Positions 43,222 through 53,310 of a DNA stretch of 64,000 bases are shown here, in pieces; position 1 is the first letter of the stretch; each line of letters starts with the position of its first letter. The DNA comes from Solidesulfovibrio carbinolicus. GTDB taxonomy: Bacteria; Desulfobacterota; Desulfovibrionia; Desulfovibrionales; Desulfovibrionaceae. The notes beneath the pieces are model-generated. The model did not search any database, had not been told where the DNA came from, and was given only the letters and a program-made list of their open reading frames with translations. A program made the position numbers and the translations under genes. Location: positions 2,728,001-2,792,000 of the forward strand of contig NZ_CP026538.1 in NCBI RefSeq assembly GCF_004135975.1. Reading direction: 5' to 3'.

Positions 43222-44247
43222 TCAGCCGCCGCCGAAGCCGGCCAGCCCCACGCCCGTGCGCGGCAGGATCAACTCGCCCTTGCCCATCTGGGAAAACATG
43301 GCCCGGGTGAGCTTGCCGGCCGGATCAAGATAGGCCGTCAGCGTAAACGGCACCATAGGGCCGCGCACCTTCTCCACCAGCGGATTGACGGCGATAAACC
43401 GCAGGTCCTGAAAGGCCAGGGCCGTGCCGTCAGGCGTGGCGGAAGCCGATTTGACCGGAAAATCCGTGAACCAGACATAATAGGAGAACACCGGAGCCTG
43501 CTTGCCCAGCCGCTCCAGCTCGTCGCGCCCGGCCCGCTCGAAACGCCGCTCGGGAAGCAGGGTATCGGGAGCGGCCAGGGTCAGACCCGTCAGTACATAG
43601 TCGTTGCCTTCCTCGGCGATGATCTTCCACCACAAGGGCGCGAAGGCGTCGGGCTGGGCCGTCACGCGCGTGGGCTTCTCGCCCCGGGCCACGAGCAGCT
43701 CCCGGGCATGGGCGGACACGGCCTGGCCCACGCCAAAGCCGATGGCTGGCCAGGCCAGCATGACGGCCAGCCCGGCCACGGCCAGCTTCTTGCCCGCCGC
43801 CGGGCGCAGGACAGCGGCCACGGCCAAGCCGATCAGGGCCAGGCTGTAGATTGGATCAATGATGAAGACCGAGGGCACGGACACCCGAACATCGGAAAAA
43901 GGCAGAAAAACGCCTGTTCCGTAGGAAGTGATGCAGTCGAGAAAGAGGTGGGAGAGCACGCCTAAATAAAAAAGCACAAAGAGCCTCGAGGCCTTCGCCC
44001 CCCCGGCGAATCGGGAAACGACAAGGGCCAACAGCCAGGCCATAAGCGCCCCGCCAAGCAGCGAATGGGTGTAGCCCCGGTGGTGGCGCATGTAGGCTTC
44101 AGCGCCAAAAAACGTAACGATATTATCAATATCCGGCATCCAGGCAGCCAGTGCCGAAAGGGGGACAAGGGCTCTTACGCCCGGGAAACGATCCTTGGCC
44201 GCCTGGCCTAAAAGTACGCCCGCCGTGATGTGGGTAACTGGATCCAT
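43222..44247 (-). CDS. YbcI/YdjM-type membrane-bound metal-dependent hydrolase (DUF457)
   Basis: This 341-residue protein starts MDPVTHITAGVLLGQAA and has the metal-ligand blocks MPDIDN, HHRGYTHSLLGG and HLFLDCITSYGTG, then at least four membrane helices and a C-terminal soluble part (residues ~190-335). The HxxxTHS and HxxxD residues are those of the DUF457 family, some of which act in membrane stress or LexA-regulated responses. Substrate is unknown. It is monocistronic and divergent from the S1-like gene. Confidence 0.85.
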   Translation of the reverse strand: MDPVTHITAGVLLGQAAKDRFPGVRALVPLSALAAWMPDIDNIVTFFGAEAYMRHHRGYTHSLLGGALMAWLLALVVSRFAGGAKASRLFVLFYLGVLSHLFLDCITSYGTGVFLPFSDVRVSVPSVFIIDPIYSLALIGLAVAAVLRPAAGKKLAVAGLAVMLAWPAIGFGVGQAVSAHARELLVARGEKPTRVTAQPDAFAPLWWKIIAEEGNDYVLTGLTLAAPDTLLPERRFERAGRDELERLGKQAPVFSYYVWFTDFPVKSASATPDGTALAFQDLRFIAVNPLVEKVRGPMVPFTLTAYLDPAGKLTRAMFSQMGKGELILPRTGVGLAGFGGG

Positions 44248-44305
44248 GCGACAACTTCCTCACGTTTCAAAGACGGATTTGGGGAGGATAGGGCTTTTTT
44301 CGCAT

Positions 44306-44333
44306 TTGACAAGGATAGCCGCTGCGCTACAGT
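44306..44333 (+). promoter_or_regulatory. Sigma-70-type promoter for the S1-like gene
   Basis: TTGACA (44306-44311), a 16-nt spacer and TACAGT (44328-44333) lie about 50 nt before the start codon, an unusually good match for this window. Confidence 0.55.
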
Positions 44334-44381
44334 GCGCCCCGGCGCATTCGCGCCCAAATCACCCTTTTTTTCGGAGCGATC

Positions 44382-45860
44382 ATGGCAGACAAGTCGCCGG
44401 ACACCAAGGAATTGCCGGCCGAGGGCGAATTCGCCGCGCTCATGGAGGCCTCTTTGGCCGAGCGCGGCGGTGAGATCCATGTTGGAGACCGCATCACCGG
44501 ACCCGTCATCGCCGTCACCGAGACCACGCTTGTGGTCGACACCGGCACCAAACTCGACGGCGTGGCCGACAAGTCGGAATTTCTCGACGACAACGGCCAA
44601 CTGACGGTGGGCGAAGGCGACGAGGTCACCCTCTACGTCGTCTCGGTGCGGGGCGACGAAGTGGCCCTGTCCAAAGCCCTCTCCGGCCAGGGCGGCGCGG
44701 AAGCGTTGCGCGAAGCCTACGAGAACAATGTCCCGGTGGAAGGCAAGGTGACGGCGGCCCGCAAAGGCGGCTTCGACGTCGAGATCGTCCACCGCCGGGC
44801 CTTCTGTCCGGTCAGCCAGATCGATCTGGCCTTTACCGACAATCCCGAAGCCCACGTGGGCCAGACCTACCAGTTCGCCATCATCACTTTCGAGCGTGAC
44901 GGCAAGAACATCGTGGTGTCGCGCCGCAAGCTCCTGGAGCAGGCCCGGGTCGAGTCCGAGCTGCGCTTCATGGAGACGGTCCAGCCCGGCGACGTGGTGC
45001 CGGCCGTCATCAGCCGTCTGGTGGCCTTTGGCGCGTTCGCCGAGGTGGCTCCGGGGCTGGAAGGCCTCATCCATTTGTCCGAGCTGTCCTGGTCCCGGGC
45101 CGAAAAGGCCGAGGACGCCGTGACGCCGGGCGAAGCCGTCACCGTCAAGGTGCTGGCCTTTGACCGCGACAAGAAAGGCCGTCCGCGCATTTCCTTGTCC
45201 ATCAAGCAGGCCGGGGCCGATCCCTGGGACAGCGTCGGCGACCAGTTCACTGTCGGCGACAAGGTCGAGGGCAAGGTGGTGCGTCTGGCCGACTTTGGCG
45301 CGTTCGTGGAAATCGCCCCGGGCATCGAGGGCCTTATCCACGTCAGTGAGATGAGCCATGTCCGCCGGGTGGCCAAGCCGGGCGACGTGGTCGCCGTGGG
45401 CGACGCCGTCACCGTGGCCGTCAAGGACATCGACCTGACCAAGCGCCGCATTGGCCTTAGCCTCAAGGAAGCCGCCGGCGACCCCTGGCAGGGCGTGGCC
45501 GAGACCTTCCCCATCGGTGCCACCGTCACCGGCACGGTGGAAAACCGCCAGCAGTTCGGCATCTTCGTCAATCTGGCCCCCGGCGTCACCGGACTTCTGC
45601 CGGCTTCCAAGCTGCGCGACGCCCTGGAACCCCAGACCTACGAACGCCTGAAAATCGGCGACGAGACCACGGTCATCGTCTCCGAGATCGACAGCGACAA
45701 GCGCAAGATGACCCTGTCCCCGATCGGCGGGCAGAAGGAACGGGAAAATCCCGACGAATGGAAGCGCTTCGTCAAGAAGGAAAAGGCGGCGGCCCCCAGC
45801 GGCGGCCTTGGGCTTCTGGGCGAAAAGCTCCAAGAGGCCATGTCTCGCAAGAAGAAGTAA
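44382..45860 (+). CDS. Ribosomal protein S1-like RNA-binding protein
   Basis: This 492-residue protein has five S1 OB-fold domains (about residues 34-98, 115-182, 203-273, 288-357 and 376-443). The best preserved are VVPAVISRLVAFGAFAEVAPGLEGLIHLSELSW and VEGKVVRLADFGAFVEIAPGIEGLIHVSEMS. E. coli S1 has six domains in 557 residues, so this is either a short S1 or an S1 paralog acting in mRNA binding at the ribosome. TCGGAG precedes ATG 44382. A C-terminal Lys-rich tail (MSRKKK) ends it. Confidence 0.88.
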   Translation: MADKSPDTKELPAEGEFAALMEASLAERGGEIHVGDRITGPVIAVTETTLVVDTGTKLDGVADKSEFLDDNGQLTVGEGDEVTLYVVSVRGDEVALSKALSGQGGAEALREAYENNVPVEGKVTAARKGGFDVEIVHRRAFCPVSQIDLAFTDNPEAHVGQTYQFAIITFERDGKNIVVSRRKLLEQARVESELRFMETVQPGDVVPAVISRLVAFGAFAEVAPGLEGLIHLSELSWSRAEKAEDAVTPGEAVTVKVLAFDRDKKGRPRISLSIKQAGADPWDSVGDQFTVGDKVEGKVVRLADFGAFVEIAPGIEGLIHVSEMSHVRRVAKPGDVVAVGDAVTVAVKDIDLTKRRIGLSLKEAAGDPWQGVAETFPIGATVTGTVENRQQFGIFVNLAPGVTGLLPASKLRDALEPQTYERLKIGDETTVIVSEIDSDKRKMTLSPIGGQKERENPDEWKRFVKKEKAAAPSGGLGLLGEKLQEAMSRKKK

Positions 45861-45863
45861 GGC

Positions 45864-45898
45864 CATCCCCGCGCCGGCAAAACGTCGGCGCGGGGATG
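45864..45898 (+). terminator. Hairpin after the S1-like gene
   Basis: CATCCCCGCGCCG (45864-45876) pairs with CGGCGCGGGGATG (45886-45898). The 13-bp stem lies 3 nt after the stop; the T tract is poor. Confidence 0.65.
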
Positions 45899-46114
45899 CT
45901 GTTCCGTAACGTCCAGGCCGCAAGTCTAGGGCGTTGCGGGAAGCCACGAAACGAGGCCAAGCCGAGTCCCGGCCCTGCCGGGTTCATGTTCAGGCGGCCC
46001 TCACTCCGTTCTTCGGGCGGAGCGCAGGGCCGCTTGCATTGTCGCCCCTTGTCCTGCATGTAAGCGCCAATTGACGCGCGCGCCCGATTTGGGCGGCGCT
46101 TGTGGAGGAAGGAT

Positions 46115-47800
46115 ATGGCCGTAGAGCCCAATAAGATCATCTATTCGATGATCCGCGTCAGCAAGTTCCACGACAAAAAACCCATCATCAAGGACATCTC
46201 GCTGTCCTATTTCTACGGCGCCAAGATCGGCGTGCTGGGCCTCAACGGCTCGGGCAAATCCACCCTGCTCAAGATCCTGGCTGGCGTGGACAAGGATTTC
46301 CAGGGCGAGACCGTGCTCACCCCGGGCCATACCATCGGCTACCTGGAACAGGACCCGCTGGTGGACGTCACCAAGACCGTGCGCGAGGTGGTCGAGGAAG
46401 GCGTGGCCGAGACCGTGGCTTTGCTCAAGGAATTCGAGGACATCAACGCCGCCTTTGCCGAGCCCATGGACGACGACGCCATGAATAAGCTCATCGAGCG
46501 CCAGGGCGAGGTGCAGGAAAAGCTCGACGCCTGCGACGCCTGGGATCTCGACAGCCGCCTGGACATGGCCATGGACGCCCTGCGCTGCCCGCCGGCCGAC
46601 ACGCCTTGCAACGTGCTCTCCGGCGGCGAACGCCGCCGCGTGGCCCTGTGCCGGCTGTTCCTGCAAAAGCCCGACATCATGCTCCTCGACGAACCCACCA
46701 ACCACCTGGACGCCGAGTCCGTGGCCTGGATGGAGCATTTCCTGCACGGCTACCCCGGCACGGTCATTGCCGTCACTCACGACCGCTACTTCCTGGACAA
46801 CGTGGCCGGCTGGATTCTGGAACTCGACCGGGGCCGGGGCATCCCCTGGAAGGGCAACTACACCTCGTGGCTGGAGCAGAAGCAGGAGCGTCTGCGCCAA
46901 GAGGAAAAAAGCGAGAGCGAACGGTCCAAGACCCTGGCCCGGGAACTGGAATGGGTGCGCATGTCGCCGCGCGGCCGCCACGCCAAATCCAAGGCCCGTA
47001 TCGCCGCTTACGAATCCCTGGCCTCCCAGGAATCCGACCGTCTGGCCAAGGAACTGGAAATCTTCATCCCGCCCGGACCGCGCCTGGGCAAGAACGTCAT
47101 CGAGGCCGAGGGCGTGTCCAAGGGCTTCGACGACCGCCTGCTCTTTGAGAATCTGACCTTCACCGTGCCGCGCGGCGCCATCGTCGGCATCATCGGCCCC
47201 AACGGCGCGGGCAAGACCACCATGTTCCGCCTCATCACCGGCCAGGAAACCGTGGACAGCGGAGCCTTCAAGCTCGGCGACACCGTGCAGCTGGCCCACG
47301 TGGACCAGAGCCGCGAGGCGCTCGATCCCGAGAAGTCGGTCTTCGAGGTGGTGGGCGAAGGCTATGACACCATCCGGCTGGGCAACAAGGACGTCAACGC
47401 CCGGGCCTACATCGCCCGCTTCAACTTCACCGGCGGCGACCAGCAAAAAAAGGTCAAGGTGCTCTCCGGCGGCGAGAAAAACCGCCTGCACCTGGCCCTT
47501 ATGCTCAAAAGCGGCGCCAACGTCCTGCTTTTGGACGAACCGACCAACGATCTCGACGTCAACACCCTGCGCGCCCTGGAAGAAGCCCTGCTCTCCTTTG
47601 CCGGCTCGGCCCTGGTCATCAGCCACGACCGCTGGTTCCTGGATCGCGTGGCCACCCACATTCTGGCCTTCGAAGGTGAGAGCCAGGCCGTCTTTTTCGA
47701 CGGCAACTTCACCGAGTACGAGGCCGACCGCAAAGCACGCCTGGGAGCCGACGCCGATATCCCCCACCGTATCAAATACCGCCATTTCAGCCGCGCCTAG
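46115..47800 (+). CDS. ettA: Energy-dependent translational throttle protein EttA (ABC-F)
   Basis: This 561-residue ABC-F protein gates the first elongation cycle on the ribosome according to ADP/ATP ratio. Two ATPase domains are seen: Walker A GLNGSGKST and GPNGAGKTT, signatures LSGGERRRVALC and LSGGEKNRLHLAL, Walker B IMLLDEPTNHLD and VLLLDEPTNDLD. The inter-domain linker with RGRHAKSKARIAAYE and the arm in domain 1 match EttA rather than Uup. Near-identical neighbours in other bacteria end in similar HFSRA-like tails. AGGAAGGA sets ATG 46115 over an upstream in-frame start. Confidence 0.94.
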   Translation: MAVEPNKIIYSMIRVSKFHDKKPIIKDISLSYFYGAKIGVLGLNGSGKSTLLKILAGVDKDFQGETVLTPGHTIGYLEQDPLVDVTKTVREVVEEGVAETVALLKEFEDINAAFAEPMDDDAMNKLIERQGEVQEKLDACDAWDLDSRLDMAMDALRCPPADTPCNVLSGGERRRVALCRLFLQKPDIMLLDEPTNHLDAESVAWMEHFLHGYPGTVIAVTHDRYFLDNVAGWILELDRGRGIPWKGNYTSWLEQKQERLRQEEKSESERSKTLARELEWVRMSPRGRHAKSKARIAAYESLASQESDRLAKELEIFIPPGPRLGKNVIEAEGVSKGFDDRLLFENLTFTVPRGAIVGIIGPNGAGKTTMFRLITGQETVDSGAFKLGDTVQLAHVDQSREALDPEKSVFEVVGEGYDTIRLGNKDVNARAYIARFNFTGGDQQKKVKVLSGGEKNRLHLALMLKSGANVLLLDEPTNDLDVNTLRALEEALLSFAGSALVISHDRWFLDRVATHILAFEGESQAVFFDGNFTEYEADRKARLGADADIPHRIKYRHFSRA

Positions 47801-47825
47801 TTCGCGCCGCGGATAAAGCCCTTCA

Positions 47826-47865
47826 GCCGCCCGCCCTGCAACAGGGGCGGGCGGCTTTTTTGTTG
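47826..47865 (+). terminator. Intrinsic terminator after ettA
   Basis: GCCGCCCGCCC pairs with GGGCGGGCGGC and is followed by six T residues, 26 nt after the stop. Confidence 0.88.
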
Positions 47866-48195
47866 CCAGATCACGGCCAAGTCTTGTGACAGATCGCCCA
47901 ATCTAACGCCATTGCCTCCTCATTGAAGACACGACCTCCCAGCACAAGCTTTTTGGTGCGATAGTGCAAAAATACTCTTGTACTTCATGAAAGTGACAAA
48001 AAGAACAAATACAACAATATTGACACCAAACAATCATTTCTCTATCGAATTTACTAGTAGAGAAGAGTATGAGCACCATGTTGATTCCTTCAACCTTGCC
48101 AAAGGCTTACCATATGCACTCTTGCAAATCGTAAAACTGATTTCGGTGTTGTTGTCGTCGTTGTGCTGTCTTCGCCACACTGCAAGGAGTTGTCG
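47866..48195 (+). other. A/T-rich leader of the chemoreceptor gene, no convincing gene
   Basis: About 330 nt with much lower GC than the surroundings (especially 47950-48140). TTGACA at 48020-48025 with TATCGA at 48043-48048 (17-nt spacer) is a candidate promoter. An open frame from ATG 47987 has no ribosome binding site and runs out of frame into the chemoreceptor gene, so I do not call it. The A/T content is typical of a silenced or newly acquired segment. Confidence 0.45.
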
Positions 48196-49959
48196 ATGTC
48201 TCACCCGACCCGCGACGTTATCGGGCCGATCCAATCCGCCGCCCTGGCCGCCCTGGCCGCCGCCAACCTGAGCCTTGCCGTAGCCCTGTCCCTGTCCCCC
48301 GATTGGCTCCAAACCACGCCCGCCCTGCTCCCCCTGTCCGCCGTGGGCTGGAGCGTGCTGGCCGTCTGGGGCGCGACGGTTTACGCGCGCCTGTCCAGAC
48401 TGGCCCGAACCGCCGTTGCCGCCACGGGCACGCTGGACGCCCTGGCCGCCGGCAATCTGGCCGCCACGCCGCCGCCCGTGGGCCTGGCCGCCCGCAACCG
48501 CTTCCGCGACTTTTGCGTGAGTGACAAAAACGCCGTCACCACCATCGCCGCCTATTCCCGGGAGTTCGAGTCCAGCTCCAGCGCGGCCAGCGCCATGGCC
48601 GCAGCTTCCAAGGACGACGCCGCCGCCATCGACGCCAGGGCCCGCCAACTCGCCCGGGACATGGAAACCATGGACGCCGCCGCCGACGATACCGCCGCCC
48701 ACATCGCCTCGGTGGCCGCATCGGTGGAGCAGACGCGCCAAGCCAGCGACGAGATCGCCGCCAGCGTGGATCGGGCCAGGGAGGCTGTGGAACGCGCCGC
48801 CGAGGCGGCCCGTCGCAACGCCGTGGAAATCGCCGGCCTTGGAGAGCGCGCCGCGACAGGCGCAACCGGCCTGCGCCAGGTGGCCGACTCCATTGTCGGC
48901 GTGCGCGACCAGGCGTCCAATCTCCAACGCGACATGGCGGCGCTAGGGCGCGACAGCCAATCCATCGGCGAAGTGCTCGGCGTTATCGCCGACATCGCCG
49001 ACCAGACCAACCTGCTCGCCCTCAATGCCGCCATCGAGGCGGCCCGGGCCGGCGAGTCCGGCCGGGGGTTCGCCGTAGTGGCCGACGAGGTCCGCAAACT
49101 GGCCGAAAAGACCATGACCGCCACCCGGGACGTGGGCGCGGCCATCACCTCTATCCAGGCCATGGCCAAGGGCAACGTGGCGGCGACGGAGCAGGCCGTG
49201 GCCGCCGTGGAAGCCAGCGCCCGGCTGGCCGAGGAACAGATCGCCGGAGCCGAGGGGCTCATGCGGGCCATGGGCGACGTCGGCGGCGAGGTCGGAGCCA
49301 TCGCCGAAACCGTGGACAGCCTGCGGGATATGATCTTCACCAGCTCCAACGCCACGGAAGAGCATTCCCAGGCCACGGCCGCCATTGCCGAAAGCCTCTC
49401 CGGCGCGGCGCGCATCGCCGAGAACATGCGCGAACAAGCCCGCCACGGCCTGGACGCGGCCCGGGACATCTCCGGCCGAGCGGCCGGCGTGGCCGAGTCC
49501 GTAGCCGGCATGGCCGCCGCCTCCCAGCAGGTCAATTCCTCGTCCCGGGAGCTGACGCGCTTAACCGGCTTGCTGACCGACCAGATCGGCCAGTTCGACC
49601 TTGGCAAGCCGCCCTTTGACATTGCCGCCGTCAAGACGGCCCACCTGGCCTGGCGGGCCAGGCTGGAGTCGATCCTGCTCGGGCACATCCGCCTTGATCC
49701 CTCGGAGGTGGCCGACCACCACCAGTGCCAGTTCGGCAAGTGGTACGACGCCGACGGCCGCCGTTCCTTCGCCGGCCAGCCGATTTTCGACGAGATCGGC
49801 CGCCATCACGAGCAGGTCCACGCCCTGGCCCGCCGCATTGCCGGGCTCGTCAGCCGGGGCCAAAGCGGCGAAGCCTCGGCCCTCATGGAGCAATTCGAGA
49901 CCGTTCGCGTCCAGCTGTTCGACGCCCTCAATCGGTTGTATCTGGAAAAGACGGCCTAA
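48196..49959 (+). CDS. Methyl-accepting chemotaxis protein with C-terminal CZB zinc-binding domain
   Basis: This 587-residue receptor has two N-terminal membrane helices close together (about 11-34 and 41-62), hence almost no periplasmic sensor. A long coiled coil follows, with the signalling tip [43 protein letters not shown] near residues 272-312. The C-terminal ~75 residues form a CZB domain with its zinc ligands: [26 protein letters not shown] and [12 protein letters not shown] receptors sense zinc or hypochlorite-type oxidants in the cytoplasm. CAAGGAG precedes ATG 48196. Confidence 0.93.
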   Translation: MSHPTRDVIGPIQSAALAALAAANLSLAVALSLSPDWLQTTPALLPLSAVGWSVLAVWGATVYARLSRLARTAVAATGTLDALAAGNLAATPPPVGLAARNRFRDFCVSDKNAVTTIAAYSREFESSSSAASAMAAASKDDAAAIDARARQLARDMETMDAAADDTAAHIASVAASVEQTRQASDEIAASVDRAREAVERAAEAARRNAVEIAGLGERAATGATGLRQVADSIVGVRDQASNLQRDMAALGRDSQSIGEVLGVIADIADQTNLLALNAAIEAARAGESGRGFAVVADEVRKLAEKTMTATRDVGAAITSIQAMAKGNVAATEQAVAAVEASARLAEEQIAGAEGLMRAMGDVGGEVGAIAETVDSLRDMIFTSSNATEEHSQATAAIAESLSGAARIAENMREQARHGLDAARDISGRAAGVAESVAGMAAASQQVNSSSRELTRLTGLLTDQIGQFDLGKPPFDIAAVKTAHLAWRARLESILLGHIRLDPSEVADHHQCQFGKWYDADGRRSFAGQPIFDEIGRHHEQVHALARRIAGLVSRGQSGEASALMEQFETVRVQLFDALNRLYLEKTA

Positions 49960-50049
49960 AGCTTTGGCCTGCCGGCTGCGGCCGGAGTGTAGAAGAGGGG
50001 AAGGCGCGTGAGACGGCCAGTCAACAGGCCTTGCACCTCCCCAAAATGA

Positions 50050-50082
50050 CAACGGCCGCCTCCGATTACGGGGCGGCCGTTG
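50050..50082. terminator. Bidirectional hairpin between chemoreceptor and NifA-like genes
   Basis: CAACGGCCGCC (50050-50060) pairs with GGCGGCCGTTG (50072-50082), followed by TTTG, between two convergent genes. Confidence 0.78.
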
Positions 50083-50106
50083 TTTGATGCGTCCGAGGGC
50101 TGGTGA

Positions 50107-51666
50107 TCAGCGGTTTTTCACCCGCTGCACGGCCACCATGGATTCCAGATTGAATTTCTTCACCCGATAGCCCATCTGCCGGGGCGTGATGCCGAGTTCC
50201 CTGGCCGCTTTGTGCTGGATGCCGCCATGGCGGCGCAGGGCGTCGATGATGACGGACTTTTCCAGGCTTTTGAGCGACGGCGCGCCTTCGCCTTCGCTGC
50301 CGTACTCGGCTTCGTAACTGTCGTCGCGGCTGGGGATGGTGAGATAGGGCCGGATGAGGTCGGCGTCGATACGCTCGTTTTCCGCCAGGATAACCAGCCG
50401 CTCCACCAGATTCTCCATCTCGCGCACGTTGCCCGGCCAGTCGTACTCCTTGAGCACGGCCAGGGCCTCGGTGGAAAAGGTCAGGTTGCGGGCGTATTCC
50501 TTGGAAACCTTGTTGAGGAAATGGATGATGAGGCTTTGGATGTCCTCCTTGCGCTCCCGAAGCGGCGGGGTCTGCAAGGGAAAGACGTTTAAGCGGTAAT
50601 AGAGGTCCGGCCGGAACGCGCCGACCTCGGCCAGAGCGGCCAGATCCTTGTTGGTGGCGGCCAGGATGCGCACGTCCACCTGCCGGGTCTTGTTGCTGCC
50701 AAGGCGCTCGAATTCCTTGTCCTGCAGCACACGCAGGAGCTTGGCCTGAAGCCCCAGGGGCAGTTCGCCGATCTCGTCGAGAAAGATGGTCCCCTTGTTG
50801 GCTTCCTCGAAACGGCCGGGCTTGGTCTGGTCCGCGCCGGTGAACGCGCCCTTTTCGTAGCCGAACAGTTCCGATTCCAGCAGGTTTTCCGGGATCGAGG
50901 CGCAGTTTACCTTGATGAAGGGATAGTCCTTGCGTTCGGAGAGGTCGTGGATGATGCGGCCGATGAGCGTCTTGCCGGTGCCGGATTCGCCAAGCAGCAG
51001 CACCGTGGCCCGGGTCGGGGCGACCTTTTCGATCTGGCGCTGGACATCCTGCATGGCCAGGCTGCGCCCGACGATGTACAGCCCCCGGGATTCCTGGGAG
51101 AGCTTGAACTTCAGCGAAACGTTCTCGCGCTTGAGGACTTCGACCTTGGCCTCGTACTTCTCGTTGAGGCTCATGAACTGGCCAATCAGCGTGGCCACGA
51201 CGGTGAGAAAGGCCACGTCCTCGTTGAAGTCCACCTCGTCGCCAAAAAGCCGGTCCACATTGAGCACGCCGATGGGCTGGCCGTGGAGGATGATGGGCAC
51301 GCCGACAAAGGAGATGCGGTCGCGTTCGATCTTGCGCGACTGGGTCTTGTTGAGAAACAGCGGCTCGTGGCGGATGTCCGGCACCACGTACGGCTCGGCG
51401 GTCTGGAAAATAAGTCCGGTGACGCCCTCGCTTAAGCCGTAGACCCCGCGCCGCTTCTCCTCGGGAGACAACCCCTGGGAAACGCTGATGACCAGCTTGC
51501 CCGTGGAGCGGTCCACCAAAGTGATGGTGGCCCGCTTCATGGAAAGCGTCTCGGCCAGGATGCGCAGGATGTCCTGGAGCGACTGCTCCAGGTCCAGGGC
51601 CTGGTCGATGATGCCGCTTATTGCCTGGAGGCAATGCAGCTGGAGATTCAGGGTCTTTGAAGCCAT
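50107..51666 (-). CDS. NifA-like sigma-54-dependent activator (GAF-AAA-HTH)
   Basis: This 519-residue activator has an N-terminal GAF domain (about 20-170), a sigma-54 AAA+ domain (about 200-430: Walker A GESGTGKT, sigma-54 loop GAFTGA, Walker [12 protein letters not shown], arginine-finger region) and a C-terminal Fis-type helix-turn-helix ([33 protein letters not shown]). The layout is that of NifA, but no nitrogen-fixation gene is in view, so the target is unknown. Its start overlaps the end of argH by 19 nt; it is thus probably the last gene of the arginine transcript. Confidence 0.9.
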   Translation of the reverse strand: MASKTLNLQLHCLQAISGIIDQALDLEQSLQDILRILAETLSMKRATITLVDRSTGKLVISVSQGLSPEEKRRGVYGLSEGVTGLIFQTAEPYVVPDIRHEPLFLNKTQSRKIERDRISFVGVPIILHGQPIGVLNVDRLFGDEVDFNEDVAFLTVVATLIGQFMSLNEKYEAKVEVLKRENVSLKFKLSQESRGLYIVGRSLAMQDVQRQIEKVAPTRATVLLLGESGTGKTLIGRIIHDLSERKDYPFIKVNCASIPENLLESELFGYEKGAFTGADQTKPGRFEEANKGTIFLDEIGELPLGLQAKLLRVLQDKEFERLGSNKTRQVDVRILAATNKDLAALAEVGAFRPDLYYRLNVFPLQTPPLRERKEDIQSLIIHFLNKVSKEYARNLTFSTEALAVLKEYDWPGNVREMENLVERLVILAENERIDADLIRPYLTIPSRDDSYEAEYGSEGEGAPSLKSLEKSVIIDALRRHGGIQHKAARELGITPRQMGYRVKKFNLESMVAVQRVKNR

Positions 51667-53030
51667 CGGGAAAGTTCCGCCATCTGGTTGGTCACGGATT
51701 GAGGACCTGTGCCGCCGGGTCCGTTGCGCCTGGCCACGGCGGTTTCATACCGTAGCGCCTCGAAAACATCCGACTCTATGGCCGGGGAAAATACACGCAA
51801 TTGCTCCAAGGTCAATTGCTCCAGGCCGATGCCCAGGGCCTCGGCCTGGGCCACGGCCCGGCCGGTGATGTGGTGGGCTTCCCGGAAGGGCACGCCTTTG
51901 GCGGCCAAGTAGTCGGCCAGCTCGGTGGCGTTGAGAAACCCCTGCCCCAGCGCCTCGCGCATCCGCTCGGGGCGGAAGCGCAGCTCGGCGAGCATCCCGG
52001 CCATGACCCGAAGCGAGGCCCGCACCGTGTCGTCGGCATCGAAAAAGGGTTCCTTGTCTTCCTGGAGATCGCGGTTGTAGGTCAGCGGCAGGCCCTTGAG
52101 CACGGTCAAAAGCCCCATGAGCGAGCCGTAGACCCGCCCCACCCGGCCGCGCATGAGTTCGGCGGCGTCGGGATTTTTCTTCTGGGGCATGATGCTCGAC
52201 CCGGTGGCGTAGGCGTCGGGCAGGGCGACGTAGCCGAAACGCGGGTTGGCCCAGAGGATGATTTCTTCGCAAAAGCGGCTTAAGTGCGCCATGATGACCG
52301 AGGCGCAAAATAGCGACTCCAGGGCGAAATCCCGATCGGACACGGCGTCCATGCTGTTGCCGAAGGCGTGGGAAAAGCCCACCGAGCGCGCCACCATGGA
52401 CGGGTCCAGGGGATAGGTGGTGCCGGCCAGGGCGGCCGCGCCAAGCGGCGAGACGCGAACGCGCTTCAAGGCGTCCTCGGCCCGCTCGCAGTCGCGCCTG
52501 AGCATCCAGGCGTAGGCCAAAAGATGCTGGGCCAGGCTCACCGGCTGGGCCGGCTGGAGATGGGTGCAGCCAGGCAAGAGCGTGTCCTTATGCTCGGCGG
52601 CGCGGTCGACAAACACCCCGGCCAGCTCGCGCAAAAGCCTCGTCCACACCTCCAGGCTCTCGGCCACGTAAAGGCGGAAATCCAGGCAGACCTGATCGTT
52701 GCGGCTGCGCCCGGTGTGGAGCTTGCCGCCCAAGGGGCCAATGAGCTCGGTCAGGCGCTGCTCGATGTTCATGTGAACGTCTTCCAGCTCCAGCCGCCAG
52801 GGAAAGACCCCGGACTCGATCTCTTCCAGCACCAGATCCAGACCGGCCACGATGCGCTCGGCCTCTTCGCCGGCAAGCACGCCGCGCTTGGCCAACATGC
52901 GCGCATGGGCCTTGGAGCCGGCAATGTCCTGACGGTACATGCGCCGGTCATAGGAAACGGATTCGCTGTAGGCCTCCATCAAGGCCCCGGTGCCCTCGCC
53001 AAACCGCCCGCCCCACATTTTCGTGGACAT
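51648..53030 (-). CDS. argH: Argininosuccinate lyase
   Basis: ArgH splits argininosuccinate into arginine and fumarate, the last step of arginine synthesis. The 460-residue protein has the fumarase/aspartase signature [12 protein letters not shown], plus TGRSRNDQV and [21 protein letters not shown] 53030 ([13 protein letters not shown]) is the universal ArgH start and is preceded by GGAAAG. The frame continues upstream through a hairpin repeat, which is not part of the protein. It is separated from argG by 358 nt full of inverted repeats. Confidence 0.96.
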   Translation of the reverse strand: MSTKMWGGRFGEGTGALMEAYSESVSYDRRMYRQDIAGSKAHARMLAKRGVLAGEEAERIVAGLDLVLEEIESGVFPWRLELEDVHMNIEQRLTELIGPLGGKLHTGRSRNDQVCLDFRLYVAESLEVWTRLLRELAGVFVDRAAEHKDTLLPGCTHLQPAQPVSLAQHLLAYAWMLRRDCERAEDALKRVRVSPLGAAALAGTTYPLDPSMVARSVGFSHAFGNSMDAVSDRDFALESLFCASVIMAHLSRFCEEIILWANPRFGYVALPDAYATGSSIMPQKKNPDAAELMRGRVGRVYGSLMGLLTVLKGLPLTYNRDLQEDKEPFFDADDTVRASLRVMAGMLAELRFRPERMREALGQGFLNATELADYLAAKGVPFREAHHITGRAVAQAEALGIGLEQLTLEQLRVFSPAIESDVFEALRYETAVARRNGPGGTGPQSVTNQMAELSRWLQRP

Positions 53031-53056
53031 GTCGCTTTCCTCCGGAAAGAACGAAG

Positions 53057-53140
53057 CCCGGGGGAGGGAACCCCTTTTTTGCAAAAAAGGGGTTCCCTCC
53101 CCCGGGCCCCCTCCCTCCCCAAAAAACTCCAAAGGGGATT
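53057..53140 (-). repeat. Long-hairpin repeat family, copy 2 (24-bp perfect stem plus tail)
   Basis: Positions 53057-53080 and 53083-53106 are perfect inverted repeats separated by GC, with C4T6/A6G4 near the tip. The stem and the tail to ~53140 align with copy 1 at 15490-15575. It lies 27 nt upstream of argH. Confidence 0.78.
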
Positions 53141-53185
53141 GCCGCCCCCCTCTTCCAATGCGGCGCTTCGCCGCTGGCGCACCTT

Positions 53186-53253
53186 GGGGGCGCAATTTCG
53201 GGCAACGTGTCGGCCGGCTTTGCGGCCGGCGCGTTGCCCGAAATTGCGCCCCC
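53186..53253. repeat. 68-nt hairpin in the argG-argH gap
   Basis: Perfect 22-bp arms at 53186-53207 and 53232-53253 enclose a second stem of GCCGGC pairs (53213-53218 with 53224-53229). No coding capacity is seen. Confidence 0.75.
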
Positions 53254-53310
53254 AAACGTTCGGCGTCCCGCCGTCCGACGTTCCCGACCGAGCCGCCGCA
53301 CGCCCTGTCG

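Noticed and set aside
47987-48271. Short plus-strand frame before the chemoreceptor
   Set aside because: No ribosome binding site, and it runs out of frame into the chemoreceptor coding sequence.
50107-51666. Naming the sigma-54 activator nifA
   Set aside because: The architecture fits, but no nitrogen-fixation gene is present, so only 'NifA-like' is justified.
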